Of a stretch of 64,000 bases of DNA, positions 10,011-19,042 are shown piece by piece. Below the pieces are notes generated by a model, which saw only the letters and a list, made by a program, of their open reading frames with translations, ran no database searches and was not told where the DNA came from. A program made the position numbers and the translations under genes. The stretch is from Anaerobiospirillum succiniciproducens DSM 6400 (GTDB lineage: Bacteria; Pseudomonadota; Gammaproteobacteria; Enterobacterales; Succinivibrionaceae): contig NZ_AXWV01000012.1 of NCBI RefSeq assembly GCF_000482845.1, positions 32,434 through 96,433 of the forward strand, given 5' to 3'. The stretch's first letter is position 1, and every line of letters begins with the position of its first letter.

Positions 10011-11335
10011 GAGGCAGGGTCAGCTTTTGCGGCCACATAAGATGGGTAGAAAGTACACAGCAAAGACACGCCTAAACTTAAAACACAGATAACTACGATG
10101 TTCATTGGGTTTACTACCACTGGCAATTCACCTTGAACAATACTAATACCGATAGTGCTTAAAATAGCCTGCGCATTATAAGCCAGCGGAATGCCGGCAA
10201 TCACACCAACTAAAGATCCTATGATGCCTGATGACATTCCAAGCAATCCAAAAATAGCAAGGATAGATGAGCTAGGCATACCAATAGTCTTCAAGATGGC
10301 GATCTCACTAACACGTGAACTTACCATCATGGTCAGTGATGAGAGAATATTAAAAGCTGCCACTACAACAATAAGACATAGCATTAAGGACATAGAGATC
10401 TTCTCAAGTCCCACGGCTTTAAATAAGTCGCCATAACGCGAGCGCCAATCGGTGTAAGCAAATTTTTTGTCTAATGTGGAGAGGGTCTCTTCAATTAAGA
10501 AAGGGTCACTTAAATACAGTCTGTAGTATTGCTCGCCCTTGCCTAGACGCAGAAAACGACTGACATCCTCATAGTTGCCAACTACAGTTGGGGCCGGTGA
10601 CTTATCCAGACTATTTATAAGCGCACTTACTTCAAAGTTGCGTGCAACCGGGGTGATGCCAAATGGAGTGTAGCGAGCATTTTGCGTACTGATAAGTCTT
10701 ACCTTGCTATCGTAAGAGAGCTCTATACCCATCTGCGAGACTTGCATATAGTTCACCGCTAGATGATAGGATCCTGGTTCAAAATTGAACAAGCTGCCAT
10801 AGGCATAGCCTAAAGAGTCAAACTCCATAAGCGGAATCTTAATTACCTTCTCACCTGTAGTGTAGGTTAAAGGCTCATCAGTGCTCTTAAGTTCATCACC
10901 TGAGTGCACACCTCTTTGTTCAAAATTAGCCACATCCTGCTCACTAATGCCAAGCTTTTGTGCATAGTCCTTAGAAAGGTACAAAGAGTTATTGTCGGTA
11001 GCTTGCAATGTAACCATGGCAATTTCACTACCAAATTGCATCATGGACTCGCCTTGAACAAAAGGAACCAAGGCATTGACGTTATTTAACGAAAGTAAGT
11101 AAGGAATATCTTGTACCTGTGCTTTGACCACCAAATGAGCACAATCACTCAAGATGTTTTCTTTCAAGCGCTCTTGCAGACCCTGCATGATAGAGCTAAC
11201 TACAATCAAGGCACATACACCAATGGCAATACCTAAAGTAGCCAATGTAGCCACAAACGATGCGAAGCGTTGTTTCTTGGTGCCTCTGGTATAGCGTACA
11301 GCAATGAAGAATATCGAGTTACTAAATAAACTCAC
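9992..11335 (-). CDS. lolC: lipoprotein-releasing ABC transporter permease LolC
   Basis: First permease gene of the lolCDE operon. The 447-residue protein has an N-terminal segment with FIAVRYTRG...FVATLATLGIAIGVCALIVVSSIMQG, then a large periplasmic domain, and three C-terminal membrane helices preceded by the LMLCLIVVVAAFNILSSLTMM and EIAILKTIGMP coupling motifs, which match the LolC/LolE family. The start codon appears to be GTG at 11335, with AGG about 10 bases upstream. In E. coli, LolC recruits LolA and LolE binds the lipoprotein; which role this copy has is inferred from position only. Upstream bases 11336-11672 hold no gene and presumably the operon promoter. Confidence 0.9.
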   Translation of the reverse strand: MSLFSNSIFFIAVRYTRGTKKQRFASFVATLATLGIAIGVCALIVVSSIMQGLQERLKENILSDCAHLVVKAQVQDIPYLLSLNNVNALVPFVQGESMMQFGSEIAMVTLQATDNNSLYLSKDYAQKLGISEQDVANFEQRGVHSGDELKSTDEPLTYTTGEKVIKIPLMEFDSLGYAYGSLFNFEPGSYHLAVNYMQVSQMGIELSYDSKVRLISTQNARYTPFGITPVARNFEVSALINSLDKSPAPTVVGNYEDVSRFLRLGKGEQYYRLYLSDPFLIEETLSTLDKKFAYTDWRSRYGDLFKAVGLEKISMSLMLCLIVVVAAFNILSSLTMMVSSRVSEIAILKTIGMPSSSILAIFGLLGMSSGIIGSLVGVIAGIPLAYNAQAILSTIGISIVQGELPVVVNPMNIVVICVLSLGVSLLCTFYPSYVAAKADPASNLVNS

Positions 11336-11672
11336 TTTATAAAAACCTAAAACATGTCATCCACAGTCATTGAAGCTGTGAGCATATCAGATTTAATAAC
11401 ACTTATCTTAATAAAACCGCTATTGCATCATAAAGGTAAGCTTTAACGGCCGAATGATGTTCAAAACAACATCGATCATAAATAGTTTAGTGGCACGATC
11501 CACCACACATGGCTCTAAGCGTAAAAAGATCTAACGACCAACTTAACCTAACATGACACAGGCAGTAACAAAGTTACATTCCTAATAGACCGTAGCGCTA
11601 AAAGCAATTAACAGCAGCTAGAAAACCTCTCCTTGATAAGTTCATGCTCTGATAATGTTATAGCGCATTAAC

Positions 11673-12527
11673 TTATGGATGGTTATGACTAAGATCAGCA
11701 ACAGCCTGAACAAACTCAGGATCAGAATGATCGCAAAATGCAGAACGCCCCGTATCGAGCATACGAATTAAGGACATATCTGAGTTTGAGATCTCAAAAT
11801 CAAACACACTAATATTCTCTTCCATACGCTTGATATGCGAAGACTTTGGAATGGCGATAATGCCACTTTGCACTAAAAAGCGCAGACCAATTTGAGCTAC
11901 TGTGCGATTGTATTTAGCAGCGATCTTCAATAAAACTGGATTTTCAAAGAAGCTATTCTTACCCTCGGCAAAAGGCCCCCATGCCTCAAGCTGTACCTTA
12001 AACTTATCCATATAAGGCCTCAGCTTAGCTTGCTGCTGAAATACGTGAGTCTCCATCTGATTGATCTGAGGCTTGATCTCCATAAAGTTGCACAGATCAA
12101 CGAGGCGATCGGCAAAGAAATTAGAGACGCCAATGGCTCTAACTTTGCCATCTTTAAGCGCTTTTTGCAGGGCTCTATACGTACCATAGTAATCGCCATA
12201 TGGCTGATGGATCAGCATGAGATCAATATAGTCAGTCTGCAAGCGCTTGAGCGACTCATCAATCGATGCTGCAGCTAAATTCTCACCACTATGAGCCACC
12301 CAGATCTTAGAAGTTAAAAAGAACTCATCACGAGGCACGGATGACTTTTTTACAGCCATGCCTACAGCCTCTTCATTGTGATAAGCCTGAGCTGTATCAA
12401 TCAAACGATAACCCACGCTAATAGCATCGGATACGGCTTTAACACACTCATTATGATCAGGAATTTGGAACACACCAAAGCCCAATGCTGGTATCTTAAC
12501 CCCATTGTTCAAAACAATATTGTGCAT
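11673..12527 (-). CDS. aldo/keto reductase
   Basis: NAD(P)H-dependent carbonyl reductase of the aldo/keto reductase superfamily, resembling the 2,5-diketo-D-gluconate reductase/glyoxal reductase (AKR5) group. The 284-residue TIM-barrel protein keeps the full catalytic tetrad: Asp44 and Tyr49 in LIDTAQAYHNE, Lys74 in LTSKIW, His107 in LMLIHQPYGD. The cofactor region near the C-terminus (IPKSSHIKRMEENISVFDF) is also intact. An AGGAG ribosome site precedes the ATG. It appears monocistronic. The physiological substrate cannot be read from sequence. Confidence 0.9.
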   Translation of the reverse strand: MHNIVLNNGVKIPALGFGVFQIPDHNECVKAVSDAISVGYRLIDTAQAYHNEEAVGMAVKKSSVPRDEFFLTSKIWVAHSGENLAAASIDESLKRLQTDYIDLMLIHQPYGDYYGTYRALQKALKDGKVRAIGVSNFFADRLVDLCNFMEIKPQINQMETHVFQQQAKLRPYMDKFKVQLEAWGPFAEGKNSFFENPVLLKIAAKYNRTVAQIGLRFLVQSGIIAIPKSSHIKRMEENISVFDFEISNSDMSLIRMLDTGRSAFCDHSDPEFVQAVADLSHNHP

Positions 12528-12766
12528 CCTGGCTCCTACTCACTAGTTCAATCAGATCCTTGCTGCAGTTAAAGTCTAGTTCCATCAACATAATCTCTTA
12601 CCTGCATTTAGCATATGATAGCTTCAGGTAAAGACATTTACTGCCAAAGTAAGTGACGATTCTAGCCGAAAGTTAAAACACTTTCTGTGTTGCCATCTAG
12701 GTTTTTGATGAAAAGACTCAAGATACAACTAAATTAGTACAAAAAGATCATCTCCTTATCCTAAAG

Positions 12767-12967
12767 CTAAGATCTTTAAGTGGCATTTACCCAGCTAACT
12801 AAGATCTTTAAGCGGCATATACCTAGCTCACTAAGATCTTTAAGCGGCATATACCTAGCTCACTGAGACCTTTAAGCGGCATATACCTAGATCACTGAGA
12901 TCTTAAAGTGCATATACCTAGATCACTGAGATCTTAAAGTGCATTTACCTAAATCACTAAGATCTTT
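12767..12967. repeat. 31-32-bp tandem repeat, six copies plus a partial
   Basis: Contiguous units begin at 12767, 12799, 12831, 12863, 12895 and 12926, then a fragment at 12957. Each starts CTAAGATCTTTAAG or a close variant and contains GCATATACCTAG. There are no unique spacers, so it is a minisatellite and not CRISPR. It lies in the 730-base gap between the divergently transcribed reductase and the pilin-like gene. Confidence 0.9.
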
Positions 12968-13264
12968 GCCCCATTTGTGGACGTAAGGCAAATTTCTATG
13001 TTGTATCTAAGATCTTAGGTGTTACCACAGTCTCCACGATTTTATGAGACATTTTGTGATCTTTAGGCAGTAAAATTTTGGCGTGAACGACAAAAAATCT
13101 CAATCTATACGCTACAATAGCGACCTTAATGTTAGTGAGACGCACGTAATGCTAGAGCGCATTTTTGTTTATTGTAGGCGTGCAACCTACAAAGAAGATC
13201 GCTAAGCATTTAGCTATGTGCAATAGAGATAAAAGCGTGTTTTTGCTTCACGCTTAGTTTGAGA

Positions 13265-14056
13265 ATGAAGAATTCTAAATCCCATTCAAAGCGCCTATCC
13301 ATCGGTGAGCTTTTCTACTCATTCCAGGATTGGGCCTTATTCAATCACGATGGCTCTGTGAGTCGTTTTCGTGTGAGCTGCCTGAGCCTTTTCGCTCTGT
13401 CACTGCTCTTACACGTAGCACTCAAACTAAACGGTACTGACTATCAAGATCCTTCCTTGGTAGCAACAAGAGCCGATGCCACCGCACAAGCTGTACCCGT
13501 TCAAACCTCTGTATCCCGTGGCTCCATGAGCCAAGGCCATGAGAGCAACAATCTCATGAGCATGAATAGCACTCAGCAAACTGCTGCAGTTGATGAAGAG
13601 TGGGAAGAAGAGGAAGTTAAGAGCGCTTGGTACATGTTCGGCTTTGGCGATGAAGAGCGTAAAAAGAAGCAACAGCTTGCTGCTAACCGTAAAGCTGCTG
13701 CTAGCGAGATCATCGACGGAGCTGCTTTCTTATCAGCCTGCGGCAACATTAACTCTGGTTATATTGGCTGCCGTTTTAGCTTCTCTGAAAAGATTCAAAA
13801 GAACTTTGATAGCACTGTAGAAGCTGCTGATGATGGCTTTATGCTCACCTTAACTGCAAAGGGCAATCAGCTTTCTGATCGTTGCTCCCGTTTTGTAGTT
13901 AACTCTGAGGGCGTTTATCAAGCCTTTGATCGCAATGGTGCCCTCAACAACAAGTGCTTTGGTAGCTCTATTAAGAGCTCAGAGGTTCTATCTATCCGCA
14001 ACAATGAAGATCAAGTCCACTCTTCAAATTCTCAAAGCGGTTTAGCCTCTAACTAA
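13265..14056 (+). CDS. membrane-anchored protein with a pilin-like C-terminal domain
   Basis: Not confidently assignable to a named family. The 263-residue protein has a short cytoplasmic N-terminus with basic stretches, one hydrophobic segment (about 35-55: CLSLFALSLLLHVALKL), a Ser/Gln/Glu-rich linker with an acidic run (EEWEEEE), and a C-terminal domain with four cysteines. The part from LSACGNINSGYIGCRF to SDRCSRFVVNSEGVYQAFDRNGALNNKCF resembles the disulfide-closed C-terminal region of type IV pilins and minor pilins. The usual prepilin peptidase motif and Glu5 N-helix are absent. ATG at 13265 is preferred over a TTG two codons upstream. A G+C-containing hairpin follows at 14065-14088. 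Confidence 0.5.
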   Translation: MKNSKSHSKRLSIGELFYSFQDWALFNHDGSVSRFRVSCLSLFALSLLLHVALKLNGTDYQDPSLVATRADATAQAVPVQTSVSRGSMSQGHESNNLMSMNSTQQTAAVDEEWEEEEVKSAWYMFGFGDEERKKKQQLAANRKAAASEIIDGAAFLSACGNINSGYIGCRFSFSEKIQKNFDSTVEAADDGFMLTLTAKGNQLSDRCSRFVVNSEGVYQAFDRNGALNNKCFGSSIKSSEVLSIRNNEDQVHSSNSQSGLASN

Positions 14057-14064
14057 GATCTCTA

Positions 14065-14088
14065 AGCTGCAGCCTCAGTGCTGCAGCT
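14065..14088 (+). terminator. hairpin after the pilin-like gene
   Basis: An 8-bp perfect stem AGCTGCAG/CTGCAGCT with an 8-nt loop starts nine bases after the stop codon. No T tract follows, so the terminator call is tentative. Confidence 0.4.
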
Positions 14089-14480
14089 ACCACCCATCCC
14101 TCAAGATCTTGGCTCATCTTAATCTATCCAGCCTAATTAGCATTAGTTTGTTGTTTCCCCACCATCTAATCCAATCACACTATCTTTACTTAGAAATCTA
14201 AATGCTAACAAGAGTGCCACTAGCTAATTACATATCTCATGTGGCCTAGATGCTATAACTGATGGCTAGATTGCCTTATATACGGGCTTTGTTGCGACTG
14301 TATCATCTGACTAAAAATCGCAATAAAAGCGCCAGTGCTCTAGCATACCATGAAGATAAAATGGCTATTGTTCGGCCTTTGGTGCACAAGTGGGCCATCA
14401 TAAGGGCGCGTTCATTGATGGTGTCTTTTGAACTTGTTGCGATGGAGTTGCAACAAACTAACTCAAATTAGCCAATGGTG

Positions 14481-14486
14481 TATAAT
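14481..14486 (+). promoter_or_regulatory. likely -10 element of slyD
   Basis: A perfect TATAAT lies 40 bases before the slyD ATG. No good -35 hexamer is visible at 16-18 bases upstream, so the promoter is only partly supported. The preceding 14089-14470 stretch shows a 69-codon open frame without a ribosome site that I do not accept as a gene. Confidence 0.4.
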
Positions 14487-14525
14487 CAAACAGATATCCA
14501 AACCAACGGTAAGAAGACCTAAATT

Positions 14526-15278
14526 ATGTACAAGATTGCTGAAAACTCAGTCGTAAGTGTTTCCTATTACGTAACTGATGAGACCGATCAAGTTGTTGGT
14601 CGTACAGACACTAACCAGCCTATGGTTGCTCTCTTAGGTAAAGGCCAATTAGTTAAGGGTCTTGAAGATGCCTTAATCGGTCTTTCCAAGGGTGATGAGT
14701 TCGTAATTACTCTTGAGCCAAAAGATGCTTTTGGTGAGATCAAGCAGGAGCTCATTCAGGAAATCGATCGCGGTTTATTTGGCAACTATCCTCTTGAGAA
14801 GGATAACATGTTCGAGGCTGACACTAGCACTGGCCCTCGTTTAGTTATCGTTTCCGAGATCAAGGAAAATACTGTTGTTGTAGACGGTAACCACCCATTA
14901 GCTGGTAAGACCTTAAAGTTCATGGGCACTGTTGAAGATGCTCGTGAGGCTACTGCTGAGGAAATCGCTCACGGTCACGCTCATCCAGATGGCCTGTGCC
15001 CATCAGAAAGCCACGGCGGCTGCTGCGGCGGTCACGGTGGTCATGGTTGCGGTTGTGGCGGCGGTCACCACCATCACCATGAGGAAGATCATGAGTGCTG
15101 CGGTGGCGGTCATGAGCACGGTCACGGCGGCTGCGGTTGCTCTGGTCATGGTCATCACCACGATGAAGAGCACGAGTGCTGTGGTGGTCATGGTCATCAC
15201 CACGATGATGAAGAGCATGAGTGCTGCGGCGGTGGTCATGGCCACGGTCACGGCGGCTGCGGTTGCAGACACAACTAA
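14526..15278 (+). CDS. slyD: FKBP-type peptidyl-prolyl isomerase SlyD, extended His/Cys tail
   Basis: Cytosolic prolyl cis-trans isomerase and metallochaperone that supplies nickel to hydrogenase in E. coli. Residues 1-70 and 130-150 form the FKBP domain (YYVTDETDQVVGRTD, MVALLGKGQLVKGLEDALIGL), with the IF chaperone flap between (about 75-125). From about residue 150 the tail is almost only Gly, His, Cys, Asp and Glu, in repeated CCGGHGHHH- and GHGHGGCGC-type modules. At 250 residues it is about 50 longer than E. coli SlyD, and the extra length is all metal-binding tail. AAGAAG lies about 8 bases before ATG. A strong terminator follows. Confidence 0.95.
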   Translation: MYKIAENSVVSVSYYVTDETDQVVGRTDTNQPMVALLGKGQLVKGLEDALIGLSKGDEFVITLEPKDAFGEIKQELIQEIDRGLFGNYPLEKDNMFEADTSTGPRLVIVSEIKENTVVVDGNHPLAGKTLKFMGTVEDAREATAEEIAHGHAHPDGLCPSESHGGCCGGHGGHGCGCGGGHHHHHEEDHECCGGGHEHGHGGCGCSGHGHHHDEEHECCGGHGHHHDDEEHECCGGGHGHGHGGCGCRHN

Positions 15279-15380
15279 GATTTGATGCTCAAAACTTCTA
15301 AGCTCACCAAAACGCATTAATAACATCATTTTGGTGTACACTATGCGCCGAGCTTGTATAGTGCTTTTTAGCGCTTAAAT

Positions 15381-15420
15381 AAGCCCTCTTATGCTTAAAG
15401 CTTAAGAGGGCTTTGTATTT
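15381..15420 (+). terminator. rho-independent terminator of slyD
   Basis: Arms 15381-15391 and 15403-15413 form an 11-bp perfect stem (AAGCCCTCTTA/TAAGAGGGCTT), followed by TGTATTT. It lies about 100 bases after the slyD stop. Confidence 0.8.
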
Positions 15421-15572
15421 ATGCCCAATCTGATTAAAGTTAATTCAATCCTCTTGCATGCAAGCAGTAATCTTTAATCATCTAAGCTAGAAACAAAGCT
15501 CCCATCACGTTGTTTTTTAGCCTTGCTGCTTAATAAACAACGATCTTCTACCTACTCTGATGTTTCTTATCT

Positions 15573-17033
15573 ATGAAGTTTATTCTCCGACTTTTCCCTG
15601 AAATATCCATCAAAAGCAAACCTGTTCGTAACCGCTTAATCAAGGTCTTAACCCAGAACCTGCACAACATCGCTGCTAACCACGGCTTCGAGATCAAAGT
15701 GCAGCCACAATGGGATAAGCTCATGGCTACTTTTGGTAGTGATGAGAGCGAAAAGACTCGCACCCAAGCCGTACGTGAGTTATCCCGTATTCCAGGCATC
15801 CACTCTTTCTTAGAAGTAAAAGAGTTTACCTTTGAGCGCTTTGAAGACATCTTTGAAGTTGCCGGCCCAATCTACGGTCCATCTTTAAACGGTAAGACCT
15901 TTGCTGTACGTGTTCGTCGTCGTGGCAATCACTCTTTCACCTCTCAAGAGGCAGAGCGTATGATTGGCGGCATGTTCAAAGCTCACTACCCTAACTTAGG
16001 CGTTAACCTTAACAAGCCTGAGGTAACCATTAATATTGAGCTTGAGCAGGATAAGGCTTTTGTGGTCACCAACAAATATCAGGGTTTAGGCGGCTATCCA
16101 GTAGGCTCACAGGGTGTGGCCTTAAGCTTGATCTCTGGCGGTTTTGACTCTGGTGTATCAACCTACAAAGCTATCCACCGTGGCATGAAGGTAAACTACC
16201 TGTTCTTTAACATGGGCGGTACTGCTCATGAGATTGGTGTTAAGCAAGAGGCCTACTTCATTTGGGATCGCTTTGGTTCCTCCCACAAGGTTAAGTTTGT
16301 CACCATTCCATTTGAGCGCATCGTAGGCCAGATCTTAGAGCGTACCCACCATGGCGTCCGTGGTGTGATCTTAAAGCGTATGATGATGCGTGTAGGCTCT
16401 CAAGTTGCCCGCAAACTCAATGCTGAGGCCTTAGTTACTGGTGAGAGCGTTGGTCAGGTATCCTCACAAACTTTAACTAACTTAAACCATATTGATCGCG
16501 TATCCGACTGCTTAGTATTACGTCCATTAGTTATGGAAGATAAGCAAGATATCGTAGATAAGGCTTGGGAAATCGGCACCGCTGGTTTTGCTGAGAGCAT
16601 TCCTGAGTATTGCGGTGTGATCTCTGATCATCCTAACGTTTGCCCTGAGCGCTCTTTCGTTGAGGAAGAAGAAGCTAAGATGGATGCAAACTTAGTTGAA
16701 GAAGCCGTCGAAGCTGCAGCTGTTCTTGATATCAAGGCTATTCCTGAGAATACCTCTAAGCTTGAGATCGAGGTTGAGACCGTTAAAGAGCTTGCTAAAG
16801 ATGACGTGATCTTAGACGTACGCTCACCTGATGATGCTGCCAAGGCTCCGCTTAAAGATGAGACCCATCAAGTCATCGAGCTGCCTTTCTACAAGGTAGC
16901 CTCAGAGTTTGGCAATCTCGATAAGCTTAAGACCTATGCCTTATTCTGCGATCAGGGCGTTATGAGCACCATGCAGGCTCATGAGCTCAAAGAAAAAGGC
17001 CACCACAACGTTAAGGTCTACCGCCCAGACTAA
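15573..17033 (+). CDS. thiI: tRNA 4-thiouridine synthase / thiamine sulfurtransferase ThiI
   Basis: Adenylates U8 of tRNA and inserts sulfur to make 4-thiouridine; in many bacteria it also passes sulfur to ThiS for the thiamine thiazole. The 486-residue protein has an N-terminal ferredoxin-like/THUMP region (about 1-165), the PP-loop SGGFDS (188-193) in an adenylation domain, and a C-terminal rhodanese domain whose persulfide cysteine is Cys459 in YALFCDQGVMS. The full three-domain form is that of Enterobacterales and relatives, so the thiamine function is plausible. A perfect 13-bp terminator follows. Confidence 0.97.
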   Translation: MKFILRLFPEISIKSKPVRNRLIKVLTQNLHNIAANHGFEIKVQPQWDKLMATFGSDESEKTRTQAVRELSRIPGIHSFLEVKEFTFERFEDIFEVAGPIYGPSLNGKTFAVRVRRRGNHSFTSQEAERMIGGMFKAHYPNLGVNLNKPEVTINIELEQDKAFVVTNKYQGLGGYPVGSQGVALSLISGGFDSGVSTYKAIHRGMKVNYLFFNMGGTAHEIGVKQEAYFIWDRFGSSHKVKFVTIPFERIVGQILERTHHGVRGVILKRMMMRVGSQVARKLNAEALVTGESVGQVSSQTLTNLNHIDRVSDCLVLRPLVMEDKQDIVDKAWEIGTAGFAESIPEYCGVISDHPNVCPERSFVEEEEAKMDANLVEEAVEAAAVLDIKAIPENTSKLEIEVETVKELAKDDVILDVRSPDDAAKAPLKDETHQVIELPFYKVASEFGNLDKLKTYALFCDQGVMSTMQAHELKEKGHHNVKVYRPD

Positions 17034-17133
17034 GATCTAAAAGCACCATGGCTACCTAAAAGCCGCTCATAGAAGCTCATCGCTAGCAGCCGTATCCGTA
17101 GCGACCACAGATGTAGCCACTGTAGATCATGCA

Positions 17134-17186
17134 AAAGGCCAGTAAGAACACTACTCATAAGTAATGCGCTTACTGGCCTTTTTGTA
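17134..17186 (+). terminator. rho-independent terminator of thiI
   Basis: Arms 17134-17146 and 17169-17181 pair perfectly over 13 bases (AAAGGCCAGTAAG) with a 22-nt loop; the right arm runs into TTTTTG. Because the left arm starts with A residues, it could also act weakly on the minus strand. Confidence 0.8.
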
Positions 17187-17245
17187 TCTTAAGCCTTCAT
17201 CAGATGCTTAAGCTTAGCTTGCTAAGTACTCACGCCTAGGATAAA

Positions 17246-17350
17246 GCTTTGCATGGCAGTAAAAGCCACATTTGCTTTGCATGGCAGTAAAGATCCTAGG
17301 TTTGCTTTGCATGCTATCGCGCTGCAAAGTACCGATGCTCTCCTTTGCAT
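17246..17350. repeat. degenerate direct repeats around GCTTTGCATGGCAGTAAA
   Basis: The word CTTTGCATG recurs at about 17247, 17275, 17305 and 17343, the first two copies sharing GGCAGTAAA. Spacing is 28-38 bases. This degenerate tandem repeat fills the gap between the convergent thiI and eptA-like genes. Confidence 0.6.
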
Positions 17351-17383
17351 GCTGATGAGCGAAGCTAAAGGGCCACAATTGCA

Positions 17384-19030
17384 TTAGGCGCGGCAGGCTC
17401 TCAAGATATCTAAGCTTGGATCGTAGTCCTTAGTGCTAACATCAAAGATACCAAGCAGAGTGTGGAAGAGATTGTCGTGACTAAACTTTCCAGCACTACT
17501 TTGTTTCTCAAGGCACTTCTCATTTAAAGCAAGCATTTTCTGGGCTTTTTCTGATATGTAAAGCTGCATTGGAACTTGCTTTTGTACCTCAGGAGCTACA
17601 GCATATGGCAGTCCATGTAGGTAGACACCATTTTCACCTAATGACTCACCATGATCTGAAATATATAACAGCGCCTTATTTTCAGTTGGGGCCTTTTCTA
17701 ATGCTGTGTAGAGCTTGGAGATTACATAGTCAGTATAAAGGATGGTGTTGTCATAAGCATTGATAACCTCCTCAGTAGAACAGTTCTCTACATCGGCACG
17801 GTTACATGCAGGGGTGAATGTCTCAAAGTTCTTTGGGTAGCGCTCATAATAGCGTGGACCATGTGACCCCATCAGATGCACAGCGATAACTGTATCCTTT
17901 TTGATGTCCTTAAGATATGGTTCTACTTTCTCAGCTAAGATGGAGTCATAGCAGCGACCATCGACACAATTAGGACTCTTTTCAGGCTTGATATTGACTA
18001 CATTAACGCGATCACATACGCCCTTGCAGTCGCCTTGATTGTCAATCCAGGTAACATCCACACCGGTCTTTTTCAGCACATCGAGGACATTATCGCGGTT
18101 AATCACGAGCTCATCTTTGTAAGTATCTCTAGTTAAATTTGAAAACATGCATGGCACTGATCGCGCAGTGGCTGTACCACATGAGCTTACATTGTTAAAG
18201 CCATACATATGCAGCTTAGAGGTGTATGGATTAGTCTGGCGATCATAGCCACGATACTGATAGTTTGCAGCACGACCGGTTTCACCTAAAACTAAGATCA
18301 TGGCCATTGGCTCTTTACGCTTAGTAATGATCTTAGCATCCTCGCCTAACAGCACTGGCTCTGGTGGAGTAGTAAAGTAGTCTTGCTTTACTACGCGATA
18401 AGTTGAGTAGACCACTGTAGTTGGATTGATCTCTCGATTGAGGCTCTTGTTATTACGGCCCACAAACGTAAACTGCTGATAGTAGGCAAGCACAATAGTG
18501 CCAGCTAGCGCTAAGGTACCCACAATAGCGCCCATACGAATGAGATTAGAGCGCACTAAGCCCTGAGGATAAGTAATCGGGGCAGTAATAATGATAAAAG
18601 CAGGGATGATACCAAGCAGTGTAAATGACAGTACCGAACTAAATGACAGATAAGACAAGGCCTCGGCAGTATTAGTCTGCATGAAGTTACGAACCATGTC
18701 CTGATCAAAGACGACGCCGTATTTCAAGGTGCCAATGGTGCACAAAGCACCAAGCAGAGTGATGAAAGACAGACCTGGCTTAAGCACATAGCGCCAAGAA
18801 AAGAGAATGAGGAAGATAGAGTAGAGCAGTACACCAACAGCAAATAGTCCAAAAACGATAAAGAAGGCAGACACACCCTCTGCACCATTTGCATTGGACT
18901 TCTTATAGATGTCAACCATGTGCTCAATGAGCGGCAAGTTAAGGACTAATAAGAAATATAGTGCCACAATGCCAGTAAAGACAATATTGTTAAACACTAT
19001 CTTTGGCATCTTGCTGTACAGACTAAACAT
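17384..19030 (-). CDS. eptA: lipid A phosphoethanolamine transferase (EptA/MCR-like)
   Basis: Inner-membrane enzyme that moves phosphoethanolamine from phosphatidylethanolamine to lipid A phosphate on the periplasmic side. In this family that change lowers polymyxin and cationic-peptide binding. Five N-terminal membrane helices (first ~185 residues) precede a sulfatase-fold domain. The metal-site Glu lies in LVLGETGRAANYQYRGY, the nucleophilic Thr in SSCGTATARSVPCMF, and metal ligands in YISDHGESLGENGVYLHG. About 550 residues is the family length. Start is ATG 19030; an in-frame GTG at 19042 is an alternative. No two-component regulator gene is nearby. EptB-type or other substrate specificity cannot be excluded. 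Confidence 0.87.
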   Translation of the reverse strand: MFSLYSKMPKIVFNNIVFTGIVALYFLLVLNLPLIEHMVDIYKKSNANGAEGVSAFFIVFGLFAVGVLLYSIFLILFSWRYVLKPGLSFITLLGALCTIGTLKYGVVFDQDMVRNFMQTNTAEALSYLSFSSVLSFTLLGIIPAFIIITAPITYPQGLVRSNLIRMGAIVGTLALAGTIVLAYYQQFTFVGRNNKSLNREINPTTVVYSTYRVVKQDYFTTPPEPVLLGEDAKIITKRKEPMAMILVLGETGRAANYQYRGYDRQTNPYTSKLHMYGFNNVSSCGTATARSVPCMFSNLTRDTYKDELVINRDNVLDVLKKTGVDVTWIDNQGDCKGVCDRVNVVNIKPEKSPNCVDGRCYDSILAEKVEPYLKDIKKDTVIAVHLMGSHGPRYYERYPKNFETFTPACNRADVENCSTEEVINAYDNTILYTDYVISKLYTALEKAPTENKALLYISDHGESLGENGVYLHGLPYAVAPEVQKQVPMQLYISEKAQKMLALNEKCLEKQSSAGKFSHDNLFHTLLGIFDVSTKDYDPSLDILRACRA

Positions 19031-19042
19031 TTTGCAATTCAC

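Noticed and set aside
12767..12967. Possible CRISPR array (regular ~32-bp repeats)
   Set aside because: Units are directly contiguous with no unique spacers and no cas gene is near, so it is a tandem repeat.
14262..14471. 69-codon plus-strand frame upstream of slyD
   Set aside because: No ribosome site, no family resemblance, and it ends within the slyD promoter region.
14932..15341. Alternative reading frames on both strands over the slyD tail
   Set aside because: They arise from the repetitive His/Cys codons, give low-complexity peptides and overlap a clear slyD frame.
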